Notes under the pieces: generated by a model
Seen by the model: only the letters and a program-made list of their open reading frames with translations
What the model was told of the DNA's origin: nothing
Database searches by the model: none
Part shown: in pieces, positions 42,951 through 52,590 of the stretch
Layout: each line of letters starts with the position of its first letter
Numbering within the stretch: the first letter of the stretch is position 1
Made by a program: the position numbers and the translations under genes
DNA from: Methanobrevibacter sp.
Lineage (GTDB): Archaea; Methanobacteriota; Methanobacteria; Methanobacteriales; Methanobacteriaceae
DNA length: 64,000 bases
Reading direction: 5' to 3'
Assembly (NCBI RefSeq): GCF_017539065.1
Contig: NZ_JAFYHP010000031.1
Coordinates: 62,001-126,000 of the forward strand

Positions 42951-45685
42951 TTTGAAATACCATTCTCTTTTTCAACTTTAATTAAATTATCAGCGGCGTT
43001 TTCAAGTTGCGCTTCGTGAGTAACAATTATCATTTGAGGTAAAGAGGACATTTCTTTTAATAAATTAATTAATTCATGCCTTCTTGAAGCATCTAAATGA
43101 ATTGTAGGCTCATCTAATAAAATAGTATCCAATTCACCATTTGCCATAGCTTGAGTAATACCCAATCTTAAAGCAAGTGCAATAGCTATTTTTTCACCGC
43201 CACTGACCATAGTCATTGATGATTCGCCTTCAGGACCATAAACTGTCACATCATATTCCTCATCAATTGTTAAATCCGAATAATTAAAGTTAAACTCTTT
43301 AAAGTATTCTTTAGTATGCTTTTGAATCATCGGCCTTGAAATATTCCTTAAATCTTTTTGAACACCATTTTTACTATATAAATTTCTAATATGGGAAAGT
43401 AAATTTATATAATCTGAAATATCATTGTACTCCTGTTCGAATTTGCTAGCAGCAGTAATTTTACCTGTTAATTCATTAATAACTTTTATTGATTCCCGTG
43501 CTTCGCCTTTGATCTCTGAAAGTTCAGTTGAGAAGGAATTTTTTTTCTCTTCATATTTCTCATAATTCAACAGGATTTGCTCGTATTTTTCTTGATTGAA
43601 TGCTGAAGCTTCAATCTTATTTTTAGTGATGTCTATTTGATTTAAGGACATGCCAATGTCATCCTTAATAGAGTCCATTTGAGCCATGAATGATTGTTTA
43701 TTTTTAATAAACCCTTTGTATTGATTATACTCTTCATTTTTCTGTTTTAAATCATTGATACGATCTTCAAGTTCCTTTTCAGTGATTTCACTACTTAAGT
43801 GAGGATCTTTCTCAATAATTCCTTTAATAATCACGACCTGATTATCTATCTCATTTTTTATTTGTTTTAGTTTTAATTGAGCATCGGTTTCACTTCCTAA
43901 AGCATCTAAAGCGCCTTGAGCTTGAATATATGCATCATGCTCTTCTTTGAATTCTTCACGAGCGGATTTTTTATTAGCTAAATCCAATATAAGGTCACCA
44001 AGCTTATTGCTTATTTGCTCTTTACCTTCGAGTTGCTCATCGATTTTATTTAATCTAACTAACTCATCTTGTAAATGATGGAATTTTTGTTTATATTCAA
44101 CAATTTCTTTAGACAATCCGGAAAGGTCTTCACGTTTTTCCTCAAATCTATTCTTATTTTTAGTAAATAAACTAAGGCTTTCTTCATTTTGAACAATGAG
44201 CTTTTTGTTTTCAGCAATTTCAGATTTGTATTGTTTAATCAATTCTTTTTTCTTAAATGAATCTATTTCTGATTGGCAAACAGGACATTTATTATCGATT
44301 TCATCTAATTCATCTAAAGGTTTTTCACAAGATTTGATATTCTGTTTGAAGACAACAATCTCTTCATTCTTAGCAATGATGTCCTTTGATAACTTTTCGA
44401 TTTTTGATGAAATCTCATCAATAAAGTTAACAGTTGCTTCATCTAAATGATTAAAGTCATCAATTTTTGCTAATTCATCTTGATCCAATCCATTTTCGGA
44501 TAATTTATCCTTAGCATTTGAAAAGAAATCGTCAATATCATTTCTTTCATCTTCAATCTGTGTTAATAACTCTTTTTTATCACTTTCAAGTTTAGACATT
44601 GCATCTAATTCGTTTTCTAATTTAGTTTTTTGTTCATTGCATTTAGTGATTTCATCTTCTGAGGACAAATAATTATTATAACCTTCTATTTTATTTGAAA
44701 GAATTAATTTTTGATTATCAATAGCGGCTAATTTCTCTTCAACTGCCTCTTCCTCTTTTTTCAATCTGCGAATGTTTTCTACAGTTTTGTCGAACTCAAG
44801 ATAAATATCTAATTTTGAAATATATTTGGATAATCTGTCGATTTCCTCTTCGGCTTCACGAATCTTATCTAAATTTTCTTGAACCATCTGTTTATCTTCT
44901 TCAAGTTTAGACAATGTTTTCTTTTCAACTTCAAGACTGTTGATTTGACTTTCATAGATTTCTTTTTCTATTTCCATATTACGTTTACTTTCAGCCATTT
45001 CATCTAAAATCTTTTTAACATCTTCGATTTGTTCTTCAAGTTCATGGCCCCTATCTTTAAGAGTGTCTAACTCTGATTTTTTTAGGGTGTATTCTTCACG
45101 CAATTCTTTAGAATTATACAATTTGCCTTTCAATTCAGCTAGTTGATTTTCATAATCATTTATTAATGGTAAAAGATTTTTCCATGCTTTTTCAAGAGAA
45201 TCCAGTCCTAACAATTTACCTATTAATAGTTTTTTCTCAGCGGATGTTTTATCAACTAATTCTGCAATTTCTCCTTGTCTTATGTAGATTGCATTCAAGA
45301 ACAGATCAGAATCGATATCCAATATCTGGTGAATCTCATTAGATACTTCCTTATCGCCAGTGCAGATATGCACATACCCTCCATCTGAAGAAGTCCTTTT
45401 AAACAAAGAAGACTTTAAGTTTGATTTTTTCTGACGGACTATTTTATATTCCCTGCCGTTAGATGTGAATTCTAACTCAACTGTCATTGATGATGCATTA
45501 TTTCTTACCAAATCGTCAATTTTTTTACCTGTATGTTGTTTGAATAATGCAAAACTAATTGCTTCAAGGATTGTTGATTTTCCTGCACCATTCTCTCCGA
45601 CAATGACACTAATCCCCTTATTAAATCTAATTACTGTGTTTTCATGGGATTTAAAATTATATAATTTTAATCTATTGAAAATCAT
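42938..45685 (-). CDS. rad50: DNA double-strand break repair ATPase Rad50
   Basis: 915-residue SMC-like ATPase. Walker A VGENGAGKST at the N-terminus, about 600 residues of coiled coil broken by the zinc hook CPVC (DNKCPVCQSEID), and the C-terminal signature MVSGGEKIAIALALRLG with Walker B TILLDEPTIHLD. It forms the Mre11-Rad50 complex that tethers and resects DNA ends. The ATG is 2 bp after the mre11 stop, behind AAGGAGG, so coupled translation is likely. Confidence 0.97.
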   Translation of the reverse strand: MIFNRLKLYNFKSHENTVIRFNKGISVIVGENGAGKSTILEAISFALFKQHTGKKIDDLVRNNASSMTVELEFTSNGREYKIVRQKKSNLKSSLFKRTSSDGGYVHICTGDKEVSNEIHQILDIDSDLFLNAIYIRQGEIAELVDKTSAEKKLLIGKLLGLDSLEKAWKNLLPLINDYENQLAELKGKLYNSKELREEYTLKKSELDTLKDRGHELEEQIEDVKKILDEMAESKRNMEIEKEIYESQINSLEVEKKTLSKLEEDKQMVQENLDKIREAEEEIDRLSKYISKLDIYLEFDKTVENIRRLKKEEEAVEEKLAAIDNQKLILSNKIEGYNNYLSSEDEITKCNEQKTKLENELDAMSKLESDKKELLTQIEDERNDIDDFFSNAKDKLSENGLDQDELAKIDDFNHLDEATVNFIDEISSKIEKLSKDIIAKNEEIVVFKQNIKSCEKPLDELDEIDNKCPVCQSEIDSFKKKELIKQYKSEIAENKKLIVQNEESLSLFTKNKNRFEEKREDLSGLSKEIVEYKQKFHHLQDELVRLNKIDEQLEGKEQISNKLGDLILDLANKKSAREEFKEEHDAYIQAQGALDALGSETDAQLKLKQIKNEIDNQVVIIKGIIEKDPHLSSEITEKELEDRINDLKQKNEEYNQYKGFIKNKQSFMAQMDSIKDDIGMSLNQIDITKNKIEASAFNQEKYEQILLNYEKYEEKKNSFSTELSEIKGEARESIKVINELTGKITAASKFEQEYNDISDYINLLSHIRNLYSKNGVQKDLRNISRPMIQKHTKEYFKEFNFNYSDLTIDEEYDVTVYGPEGESSMTMVSGGEKIAIALALRLGITQAMANGELDTILLDEPTIHLDASRRHELINLLKEMSSLPQMIIVTHEAQLENAADNLIKVEKENGISKVIM

Positions 45686-45687
45686 TT

Positions 45688-46902
45688 TTAATCCTCCTTA
45701 AGTGTTTTTTGTACATCCTCATTTTCTGGAGGTTCTTCAGTTTTAAATTCAACATCTTCAGCGACACTCGCATAATGTTCATCATAGAATTGGGCAATAA
45801 TTTCTCTAGCTTCATCAAATTTATCTTTGGACAATAATTTGTACAAATCAGTGGCTAAAATATCAACATCACTATTGCCATATCCTTCAAGTTGCATTAT
45901 TAAAAGCTTTTCAGGACCTAATTTAGCGGTTAACTCCCCAACGTCAATCGGTTCTTCGCCTGCAAGATTAAATGAAGGCCTAATCATTAATGCCAGATCA
46001 CCTAATTCTTCCTTAATAATATCATATATCCCTTTAGTGTCTGATTCAACATTATTTATTGTTAAATTCAGAATAGGTTTTTTATCAAAATCTTTAATAG
46101 TGTCTTTAATTGATGAAATATCCTTTTCTAAGTTAGAATAATCAATTGTTTTTTTGATAAATTCTCTTGGGATATCTATTTTAACTCTTTTAACGATTGG
46201 TTTTGAACCTTCAAAGTCAACAACTACAAATCCTTTACCATTTTCATGATAATCCTGAAGCTCTGATGTTTTCCAAACTTCACTAGATCCAGGATAAACC
46301 AATCTGCCCCTTCCGAATTTATCGTTAACATATTTGTGAATATGGCCTAACGCATAATAATCAAAGTTATCTGGAATTTCGCCTATTTCCAATTCATAAT
46401 TATAACCAAAGTATTTGTCTATTCCCTGGTGTAAAACTAGAATTGCTTTATCATGGTTTGTTGCTTTTTGGGATAATTCGGCCAATTTACTTTTTAAAGC
46501 TTTTCCATGTGATGCCGGATAGTATGGTAATCCTGCAATAAATATATCTCCGTGCATATATGTTGGATTAATAGTACTGATTACTTTTAGTCCTAATTTT
46601 TTAAAGATTACCTGCGGTGGAATTGAACCTTTACGCATTACAGAATCATGGTTTCCAGCTATTGCATACATTGGGATTCCTGCACCTTTAAGTTTCAATA
46701 ATCCTTTTTGGAATGTTAAAAGTGCCATAGGTGAAGGTCTTGCGGTTTCAAATAAATCCCCGCTATGTATTACAAAGTCTACATTCTCTTCAATTATTTT
46801 ATCTATAACCTTTTCAAACACTTCATAAAAGTCTTTTTCCCGTTCAAATAATCCATATTGACGGTAACCTAAATGAGTGTCTGCTAAATGTGCAAATTTC
46901 AT
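45688..46902 (-). CDS. mre11: DNA double-strand break repair nuclease Mre11
   Basis: 404-residue calcineurin-type phosphoesterase. Metal-binding motifs in order: ADTHLGYRQ, HSGDLFETARPS, AIAGNHDS, LHQGIDKYF and ALGHIHKY. The C-terminal acidic tail is typical. It acts with Rad50 as endonuclease and 3'-5' exonuclease at double-strand breaks. ATG follows GAAGGTAATATA. The 21-bp repair element lies about 100 bp upstream, next to an AT-rich promoter. Confidence 0.97.
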   Translation of the reverse strand: MKFAHLADTHLGYRQYGLFEREKDFYEVFEKVIDKIIEENVDFVIHSGDLFETARPSPMALLTFQKGLLKLKGAGIPMYAIAGNHDSVMRKGSIPPQVIFKKLGLKVISTINPTYMHGDIFIAGLPYYPASHGKALKSKLAELSQKATNHDKAILVLHQGIDKYFGYNYELEIGEIPDNFDYYALGHIHKYVNDKFGRGRLVYPGSSEVWKTSELQDYHENGKGFVVVDFEGSKPIVKRVKIDIPREFIKKTIDYSNLEKDISSIKDTIKDFDKKPILNLTINNVESDTKGIYDIIKEELGDLALMIRPSFNLAGEEPIDVGELTAKLGPEKLLIMQLEGYGNSDVDILATDLYKLLSKDKFDEAREIIAQFYDEHYASVAEDVEFKTEEPPENEDVQKTLKED

Positions 46903-47003
46903 TATATTACCTTCTTTTAATTTGTGTATATAACCAATTTAAACACTTTAACAAGTATTTAATGTGTAATAATTTAATCTAATTAATATTTAATATTTTG
47001 CTA

Positions 47004-47024
47004 AGAGAGCATTTGAAAAGTAAT
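47004..47024 (-). promoter_or_regulatory. 21-bp repair-gene element, copy upstream of mre11
   Basis: Plus-strand text AGAGAGCATTTGAAAAG; only one position differs from the consensus of the two copies at 34.6 kb. Same orientation relative to the gene (minus-strand reading ends in ATGCTCTCT). About 8 bases downstream is TATTAAATATT, a TATA-like stretch; the ATG of mre11 is 101 bp away. Confidence 0.6.
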
Positions 47025-47099
47025 CAAAATTGATTTTATCGTAGCAAAAAAAGGAATTTAATATGTAAGTTAATCTGGAATTGTAATAATAATTATAAA

Positions 47100-50000
47100 T
47101 TAATATCTCTCAACTTGACAAATCAGTCCACTGAATTCGCATTTATCACAGCTTACAGAATGTTTTGAGTAGTTATCTTCAGAAATATTTTTCACTACAC
47201 TTTCTAAAAACTCCAATATAAATTCATTTTTGACATATTCTTTTTCATAGAGTTTTCCTTCATCCAAAACATATAATATCAAATTTTCAACTTTTACATC
47301 TTCCATTTCGCTTAATGCCCTTGCATAATAACTTAAAAGTTCCATGTAAAATGAATGATAGTTTTTCATCTCATCCCTTGTACGGATAAAGTGAACAAGA
47401 CTCACTCCTTCACCCTCAGAAATTATCAGATCAATGACCCCATTAATATCATAGCCTTTTACATCCAAACTAACCGGATAGGCAGTTTCAACCACATCAA
47501 AATTTTTGCCATAAACCTGCCAGTAATCAGCGAAATTATTAAATAAATCTTTTAAACTCTTTTCACCTGATGAAAATGAATATGATTTAATGACTTCCGA
47601 AACCAGATTTTCTATACTCTCTTTATCCCAATCAGTCATAAATTTATCATTGTGAAGACGATTAACAATTATCCTAAGTTTAGAATCAACAAATTTATTA
47701 ATATTTTTTGGGTTTTTGAATTTTAAATTAGATTCCAAATTGTATCTTAAAGGACAGAACAAATAATCGCTTAAAATGCTTTCAAAGTCTATCTGGTTAA
47801 ATAAATTAGAATCACGAATCAAATGGGAAGTTACCTTTTTCATTTTAAATACGTCAGATGGCTCTATTCTAACCAAATCGTTTTCAAAGTCCTGCAGTAC
47901 TTTTGGAGTTCTGCTGCCTGTGCGAGGCAATACTGTAGATAATATCAATAATTCTTCAGCACGGGTATTTGCAACATAAACCACCCTTTCCTCTTCTCGG
48001 TTAAATTCTAATGGTTCCTTTTCTTCTGAAATTTTATATTTTAAGAATTCATTGGGAGTCGGATAAACAGGATAATTATTGTAAATATGTGATTTACGTT
48101 GGGCTGAAAAGGTGAGCGGAAAACTTCGATCTTTAATGGATGCAGTTATCACAACAGGATACTCCAGGCCTTTTGCTTTGTGAACTGTCATAATATGGAC
48201 CTTTTGTGAGTTGTCTTCCTCTTCATTAATTGGACATGAGTAATATTTAAGTGAACGATACAGATAATTGAATAAACCGATTAAATCATATTTTCCCATG
48301 ATATTTTCATAATCGGAAATTATCTCGGAAATCAATGCTAAATTAAGCGCCGCTTTTTTAGCTTCAAAATCAGACCTAGAAAGTAATTCATCAGCATATC
48401 CTGTGATTTTTATTAATTCATAAAATACTTCAAGGGAAGTTAATCTTACATCGCTTAAAGATGATTTTAAATCATTTAATCCCTCAAATAAGTCTAAATC
48501 ATGCTCATCAGTAATTCCAATACTTCTAAATTCATCGCGTGAATATGTACTTAAATCTATAACTCCTACTTTTCTAAAGATTTTATCTAATGTCTCATCA
48601 GAGTAATCGCGGACAACATCCATAATTGAAGTTGATTTGGAATCGGAATCCATCGCTTCAAATTTATTTTTAATTCTTAAAACATTTGAATGGTACTTCA
48701 GCTCGATTTCATTTAATATTTCTTGGGTTTTATTAGATAGCTTAAATACTTTTGATGCATCATAATATTTATCTGTGAAAGAGGATAAGTTAATCCATTG
48801 ACCCCCATCCCCATAATAAGCTATTCTAGTTGGATCAAAAGGCAGCATATACCATAACAGGGTCAGAACAGCTTTCACTTCATCCTGATATATTAAATCA
48901 TCGATTCCCTTAAGATAATATGGGATTTCCTGTTTTTCAAATTCTTCAAGAATGTCTTTTTTATCTTTATGGCTTCTAAACAATACGCAAATATCACTAT
49001 ATTTGGAAATTTTACCTGAACTTTTAAGGTTTTTAATAATATATGCAATTCCTCGATACTCATCTTCAGGACGTGAATTTTCAAGCATGTAAACCGGCAT
49101 TTTAGATTCGTTAGTAGTTTTCAAATCCTTTTGATTTACACGTTTTTCACGGATGAACTCCTCATTGAACTTGACAATGTCCGATGTTGAGCGATAATTA
49201 TTTATAAGGATCTTATTTTCAAATTCGTCATTATTTGAATAATCATTGAAAAATTTCGGGTTTGCTGCTCTGAATGAGTATATGCTCTGGTCAGCATCAC
49301 CAACAACCGTGAATGTATCTGCTATGCTTCTCATGTGTTCGAAAATTTGCATTTGGATTGCATCGGTATCCTGAAACTCATCAATCAAAACATTTCGGTA
49401 TTTTACTTGTTTCAAGTTGTTTTCATCTGACAATATTTCAAGGGCTTTAACTAAAAGGTAATTCTGGTCACAGACATGTTCGCTTTCCATTAATTCAATC
49501 CAATCTTCATATGATTTTGCAATCTGCAAATATCTTGCTTTATAAACATCACATTGAAATTTGTGTTGTTTGATGTCTTTTTTGGTCGGATATTGGGTTT
49601 TCGGATGATTTTGGTAAAATTCATCAATGAATGATAGATATTCATCTGACGGAGTGTATTTTGATTCGATATAATCGATTAAACCTTCACAGTCAACTTC
49701 AAATAATGCAAACTCATCATATTTTTTTAAAACTTGACCTGACTCATAATTCCTTAAAAATGCGGGACCCGTAAATCCTAAGTCTTTTCTGTGTTTGTTA
49801 AAAAACAGATTTCTTTCAGATTCTCTTTTAAGTAAATTATATGGAATATCACAAAAATCAGAAAGAATAGACCTGCAAAAACTGTGAATTGTACTTATTC
49901 TCATTTGATTAATAATATTTAAATCTAATTTTGTGTCTTTTTTAAATCTTTCACGTAATTCATCGGCAGCTTTATTTGTAAATGTGATTACAAGTATTGA

Positions 50001-50777
50001 TTCGGGGCTTGCTCCATTTTCTATCAGATATAATACCCTTTCAATTATTACCCTTGTTTTACCTGCGCCGGGACCTGCGTTTATAACCAGGGGTTTGCCT
50101 ATAAACTCGACAGCTTGTTTTTGATGTTCATCCAGATTTACGTCAGGAGGAATTTCACGTACCGTGCACCTATCAGCTTTTTTAAATGCTTGGAAGTTTA
50201 AAGGCCTTGACAATGGATTTCCTTCACTATCAAATAAATCTAGGGTCAGAACTTGCTCTTTAATGAATTTATTTAAATTTTCTTCAATTAAAGTTAAAGC
50301 CCTGATCTTATCAGCTGAATCTAGCTCTTCAATGGATATCAAATCTTCGCCTTCCAAATCAATTAATGACGGCTTTATTGAGTTAACTTCAAGGTTATCT
50401 AAAATCAGGTATATGTCCTCATTAGTGATTTTCGGATTGTGTCCCAAAAATGAGAAATCAAATTCATAGTCAACTTGTAAAAACTCCTCAAATCCTACAA
50501 AATAATCCTCATAGATATATTTGAACAATGTTTTATGAACACTTTCAAGGTCTCTTTGTTTTAACATTAATGTCGGGTCATTAAAAACATCGATTGTGAA
50601 GACCAATTCCTTTTTGGTTTGGTGGCAAAATAAATCCAAGATAACTTTTGCGGTAGCCATGGCTAGGTCATATTTCTTCAATACAATAAATTTTTCCATG
50701 ACTTCACATAAGTCATATAAATTCTTAAATTTACTTTTAAGAAAAGTAAAAACACTACTCTCTCTCATTATAATCAT
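47100..50777 (-). CDS. Large UvrD-type helicase fused to a degenerate Fe-S nuclease domain
   Basis: 1225 residues. The N-terminal 210 are an extra helical domain of unknown type. Helicase core: Walker A INAGPGAGKTRVI, ITFTNKAADEL, VLIDEFQDTD, VVGDADQSIYSFRA, INNYRSTSDI, MTVHKAKGLEYPVV, YVANTRAEE. The C-terminal 218 residues keep the four Fe-S cysteines (FCPLRYN near 1008; CDKCEFSGLIC at 1210-1220) and GVIDL, but the D-x-K catalytic site reads VHFIRT (about 1128-1133). Nuclease activity is therefore doubtful. Start could also be ATG at 50768. It overlaps the gene upstream by 23 bp. Confidence 0.88.
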   Translation of the reverse strand: MIIMRESSVFTFLKSKFKNLYDLCEVMEKFIVLKKYDLAMATAKVILDLFCHQTKKELVFTIDVFNDPTLMLKQRDLESVHKTLFKYIYEDYFVGFEEFLQVDYEFDFSFLGHNPKITNEDIYLILDNLEVNSIKPSLIDLEGEDLISIEELDSADKIRALTLIEENLNKFIKEQVLTLDLFDSEGNPLSRPLNFQAFKKADRCTVREIPPDVNLDEHQKQAVEFIGKPLVINAGPGAGKTRVIIERVLYLIENGASPESILVITFTNKAADELRERFKKDTKLDLNIINQMRISTIHSFCRSILSDFCDIPYNLLKRESERNLFFNKHRKDLGFTGPAFLRNYESGQVLKKYDEFALFEVDCEGLIDYIESKYTPSDEYLSFIDEFYQNHPKTQYPTKKDIKQHKFQCDVYKARYLQIAKSYEDWIELMESEHVCDQNYLLVKALEILSDENNLKQVKYRNVLIDEFQDTDAIQMQIFEHMRSIADTFTVVGDADQSIYSFRAANPKFFNDYSNNDEFENKILINNYRSTSDIVKFNEEFIREKRVNQKDLKTTNESKMPVYMLENSRPEDEYRGIAYIIKNLKSSGKISKYSDICVLFRSHKDKKDILEEFEKQEIPYYLKGIDDLIYQDEVKAVLTLLWYMLPFDPTRIAYYGDGGQWINLSSFTDKYYDASKVFKLSNKTQEILNEIELKYHSNVLRIKNKFEAMDSDSKSTSIMDVVRDYSDETLDKIFRKVGVIDLSTYSRDEFRSIGITDEHDLDLFEGLNDLKSSLSDVRLTSLEVFYELIKITGYADELLSRSDFEAKKAALNLALISEIISDYENIMGKYDLIGLFNYLYRSLKYYSCPINEEEDNSQKVHIMTVHKAKGLEYPVVITASIKDRSFPLTFSAQRKSHIYNNYPVYPTPNEFLKYKISEEKEPLEFNREEERVVYVANTRAEELLILSTVLPRTGSRTPKVLQDFENDLVRIEPSDVFKMKKVTSHLIRDSNLFNQIDFESILSDYLFCPLRYNLESNLKFKNPKNINKFVDSKLRIIVNRLHNDKFMTDWDKESIENLVSEVIKSYSFSSGEKSLKDLFNNFADYWQVYGKNFDVVETAYPVSLDVKGYDINGVIDLIISEGEGVSLVHFIRTRDEMKNYHSFYMELLSYYARALSEMEDVKVENLILYVLDEGKLYEKEYVKNEFILEFLESVVKNISEDNYSKHSVSCDKCEFSGLICQVERY

Positions 50778-51612
50778 TAAAACGTTTAGTTATAAAAACA
50801 CCATCAATACTTTCAGGTTGAATCAAACCTTTTGAAATATCCTCTTTAATCTCGGAAACAATGATTTTTCCATCATCTTTGGAAAGTCTTTTAAATTTAA
50901 TTAATTTGGAAAATGAATCCCCACTGCCTTCAACAAAATAATCTAATTTTTTACGGCATTGAGCCTTTTTATTTTCACTTTTAACCATGCATTGACGTTT
51001 AAATTCATTTTTAATACCCTTTTTAAATTCTTTTGCCTCGATGATTTCCCCATACATATTGGAAATTATCTCTACAATGTCCCGATCCTGCAGGATAGGA
51101 TATTTCTTTTTAAGGTTGGTTATTATTAACGTATCATAATTCCTACCAACAATATTATCCAATTCATTTATATATGAAAGTTGCTTAACGGAATTTAAAA
51201 AATAATACTCCAAATACCGTTTGATTTCAAAATCACTTATATTATCATTAATTATTTTAGATTCAACCCTTTCATAAATCATATTAATGTCCTCAGAATC
51301 AAGATCATATTTTTTTAAGTATTTAATATAAAAATCGTTGTCTTCTTGAATCAATGAAGATAAGAACTCTATTTTTTCCTGCTTTTCTAAGTCAATGACT
51401 TTTGATTTAAGATAATCATCTAATGTTGATACAATATTATTTGAAATTATTTTATTAGATGCAATGTCACTTTTTAGTTTTTCGATTATTTCCTCACATT
51501 CCTGTAAAGTCAAATCATAGGAATAAAGTAGATAATTGAAAAATGGAGTGTCAAAATCTCCGATAAGTTCATCTAATCTTTTTATATTAATTTCATTAAT
51601 CATTGTTAACAT
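50755..51612 (-). CDS. Hypothetical helical protein linked to the large helicase
   Basis: 285 residues, highly charged and mostly alpha-helical, with repeated short helices such as FFNYLLYSYDLTLQECEEII and ISDFEIKRYLEYYFLN. Near residue 215 is a basic stretch with two cysteines (FKRQCMVKSENKKAQCRKK). No known domain. It overlaps the large helicase start by 23 bp, so both are translated together and it is probably a partner. A second ATG at 51603 is an alternative start. Function unknown. Confidence 0.65.
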   Translation of the reverse strand: MLTMINEINIKRLDELIGDFDTPFFNYLLYSYDLTLQECEEIIEKLKSDIASNKIISNNIVSTLDDYLKSKVIDLEKQEKIEFLSSLIQEDNDFYIKYLKKYDLDSEDINMIYERVESKIINDNISDFEIKRYLEYYFLNSVKQLSYINELDNIVGRNYDTLIITNLKKKYPILQDRDIVEIISNMYGEIIEAKEFKKGIKNEFKRQCMVKSENKKAQCRKKLDYFVEGSGDSFSKLIKFKRLSKDDGKIIVSEIKEDISKGLIQPESIDGVFITKRFNDYNERE

Positions 51613-51665
51613 TATTTGTTTTGAATAAGATAAATAACTTATGTAAATTTTAAAAGATAATTTTA

Positions 51666-51748
51666 CTGTTTAACTGGGAAAAAACGAATTTATAGGAGTT
51701 AAAAAGGTGAGACAAATATGAATGAAGTAAAAAAACCCAGTTAAACAG
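51666..51748. repeat. 13-bp perfect inverted repeat enclosing 57 bp
   Basis: CTGTTTAACTGGG (51666-51678) and its exact complement CCCAGTTAAACAG (51736-51748). Inside, on the plus strand, AGGAG and AAGGTGAG precede an ATG at 51718 that opens an 8-codon frame. The right arm, read on the minus strand, is followed by a T7 run and may end transcription of the operon at 51764-53108. Confidence 0.5.
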
Positions 51749-51763
51749 CTGTCAGCATGAAAT

Positions 51764-52060
51764 TCAAGTTGAAGCATTAATTTTAGATGCTTCAAAGCTT
51801 AAATGTTTATTTTCAAGTTCCATCCATGGAAATTTATGTATCCTGACTAACTCCTCTAACTCTTCAAGTGAATCAGCTTTCAAGACAATTTGTCTTCCAT
51901 GAACTGAGAATATGTAGATATATCCATTATTAACCTGGAAAACATTTAGGAGATTTGTTTTAAAATCTCCTATGATTTCACCATCAATTTCGCTTCCACA
52001 CTCATAGCAATATGCGAAATTCTCATTTAATTTTTTTAAGCAATTCGGACATGTATTCAT
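51764..52060 (-). CDS. Small zinc-ribbon protein
   Basis: 98 residues. An N-terminal zinc ribbon with CPNCLKKL and CYECGSEID is followed by a beta-rich part with GRQIVLKADSLEELEELV. The SLEELEELVR phrase resembles SIYELKELVQ in the neighbour at 52057, so the two may be related by duplication. Soluble, no signal. Last gene of the four-gene operon; overlaps the preceding gene by 4 bp. Function unknown. Confidence 0.65.
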   Translation of the reverse strand: MNTCPNCLKKLNENFAYCYECGSEIDGEIIGDFKTNLLNVFQVNNGYIYIFSVHGRQIVLKADSLEELEELVRIHKFPWMELENKHLSFEASKINAST

Positions 52061-52425
52061 TTCCTACCCCCTGATTGAACTAATAATCTCCCTGCCAATA
52101 TCTCATCAAAGACATACCATATTCTGTTTTCAGATTGAACCAATTCCTTTAACTCATAAATTGAATCAGATTCAATGATATATCCAAATTCATTATAATA
52201 ATATTTATTTTCAATAACTTGAACTCTAAACAGTCCAGTTTCATTCTCCAAGTAATTCAGCTTTAGCTCCATTGTTAGAAGTTCCTCAAAGAACAGAAGA
52301 ACTTCTTTAAGTTCACAATCTTTAATTCCTGATAAGTCTAAAATTCCATAATCAATTTCCCTTAACGTTTCAACATTTAAAAATTCACCAATCTCTACCG
52401 TATATTTATCCCAATTAAACTCCAT
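52057..52425 (-). CDS. Hypothetical protein, 122 residues
   Basis: Soluble, acidic, alpha/beta protein: GILDLSGIKDCELKEVLLFF, YYNEFGYIIESDSIYELKEL. The C-terminal half resembles the next gene (see 51764). ATG follows AGAGG at 5 bases, 9 bp after the stop of the small membrane protein. No family recognised. Third gene of the operon. Confidence 0.6.
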   Translation of the reverse strand: MEFNWDKYTVEIGEFLNVETLREIDYGILDLSGIKDCELKEVLLFFEELLTMELKLNYLENETGLFRVQVIENKYYYNEFGYIIESDSIYELKELVQSENRIWYVFDEILAGRLLVQSGGRK

Positions 52426-52434
52426 TGAAACCTC

Positions 52435-52590
52435 TTAAATCAATAACATCCACAACAAACATAAATTAAGCAAAAACATTATATACGAACTTCTATTATT
52501 ATCCCCTCTAATCAATAATGTGTATAGCACTAATGCTAATGAAATTAATATTACAATCAACTGTACAACTGTTACAAGACTGTTAATCAT
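52435..52590 (-). CDS. Small membrane protein (51 residues)
   Basis: Not in the usual length range, found by reading the gap. It opens MINSLVTVVQLIVILISLAL, a transmembrane helix, then a short loop RGDNNRSS and a second helix (YIMFLLNLCLLWMLLI). Its ATG overlaps the stop of the upstream gene (ATGA), with GGAGGGGATGATACT before it, and the next gene starts 9 bp after its stop. Intergenic spacing and translation signals are therefore consistent. Function unknown; probably a two-helix membrane peptide. Confidence 0.6.
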   Translation of the reverse strand: MINSLVTVVQLIVILISLALVLYTLLIRGDNNRSSYIMFLLNLCLLWMLLI

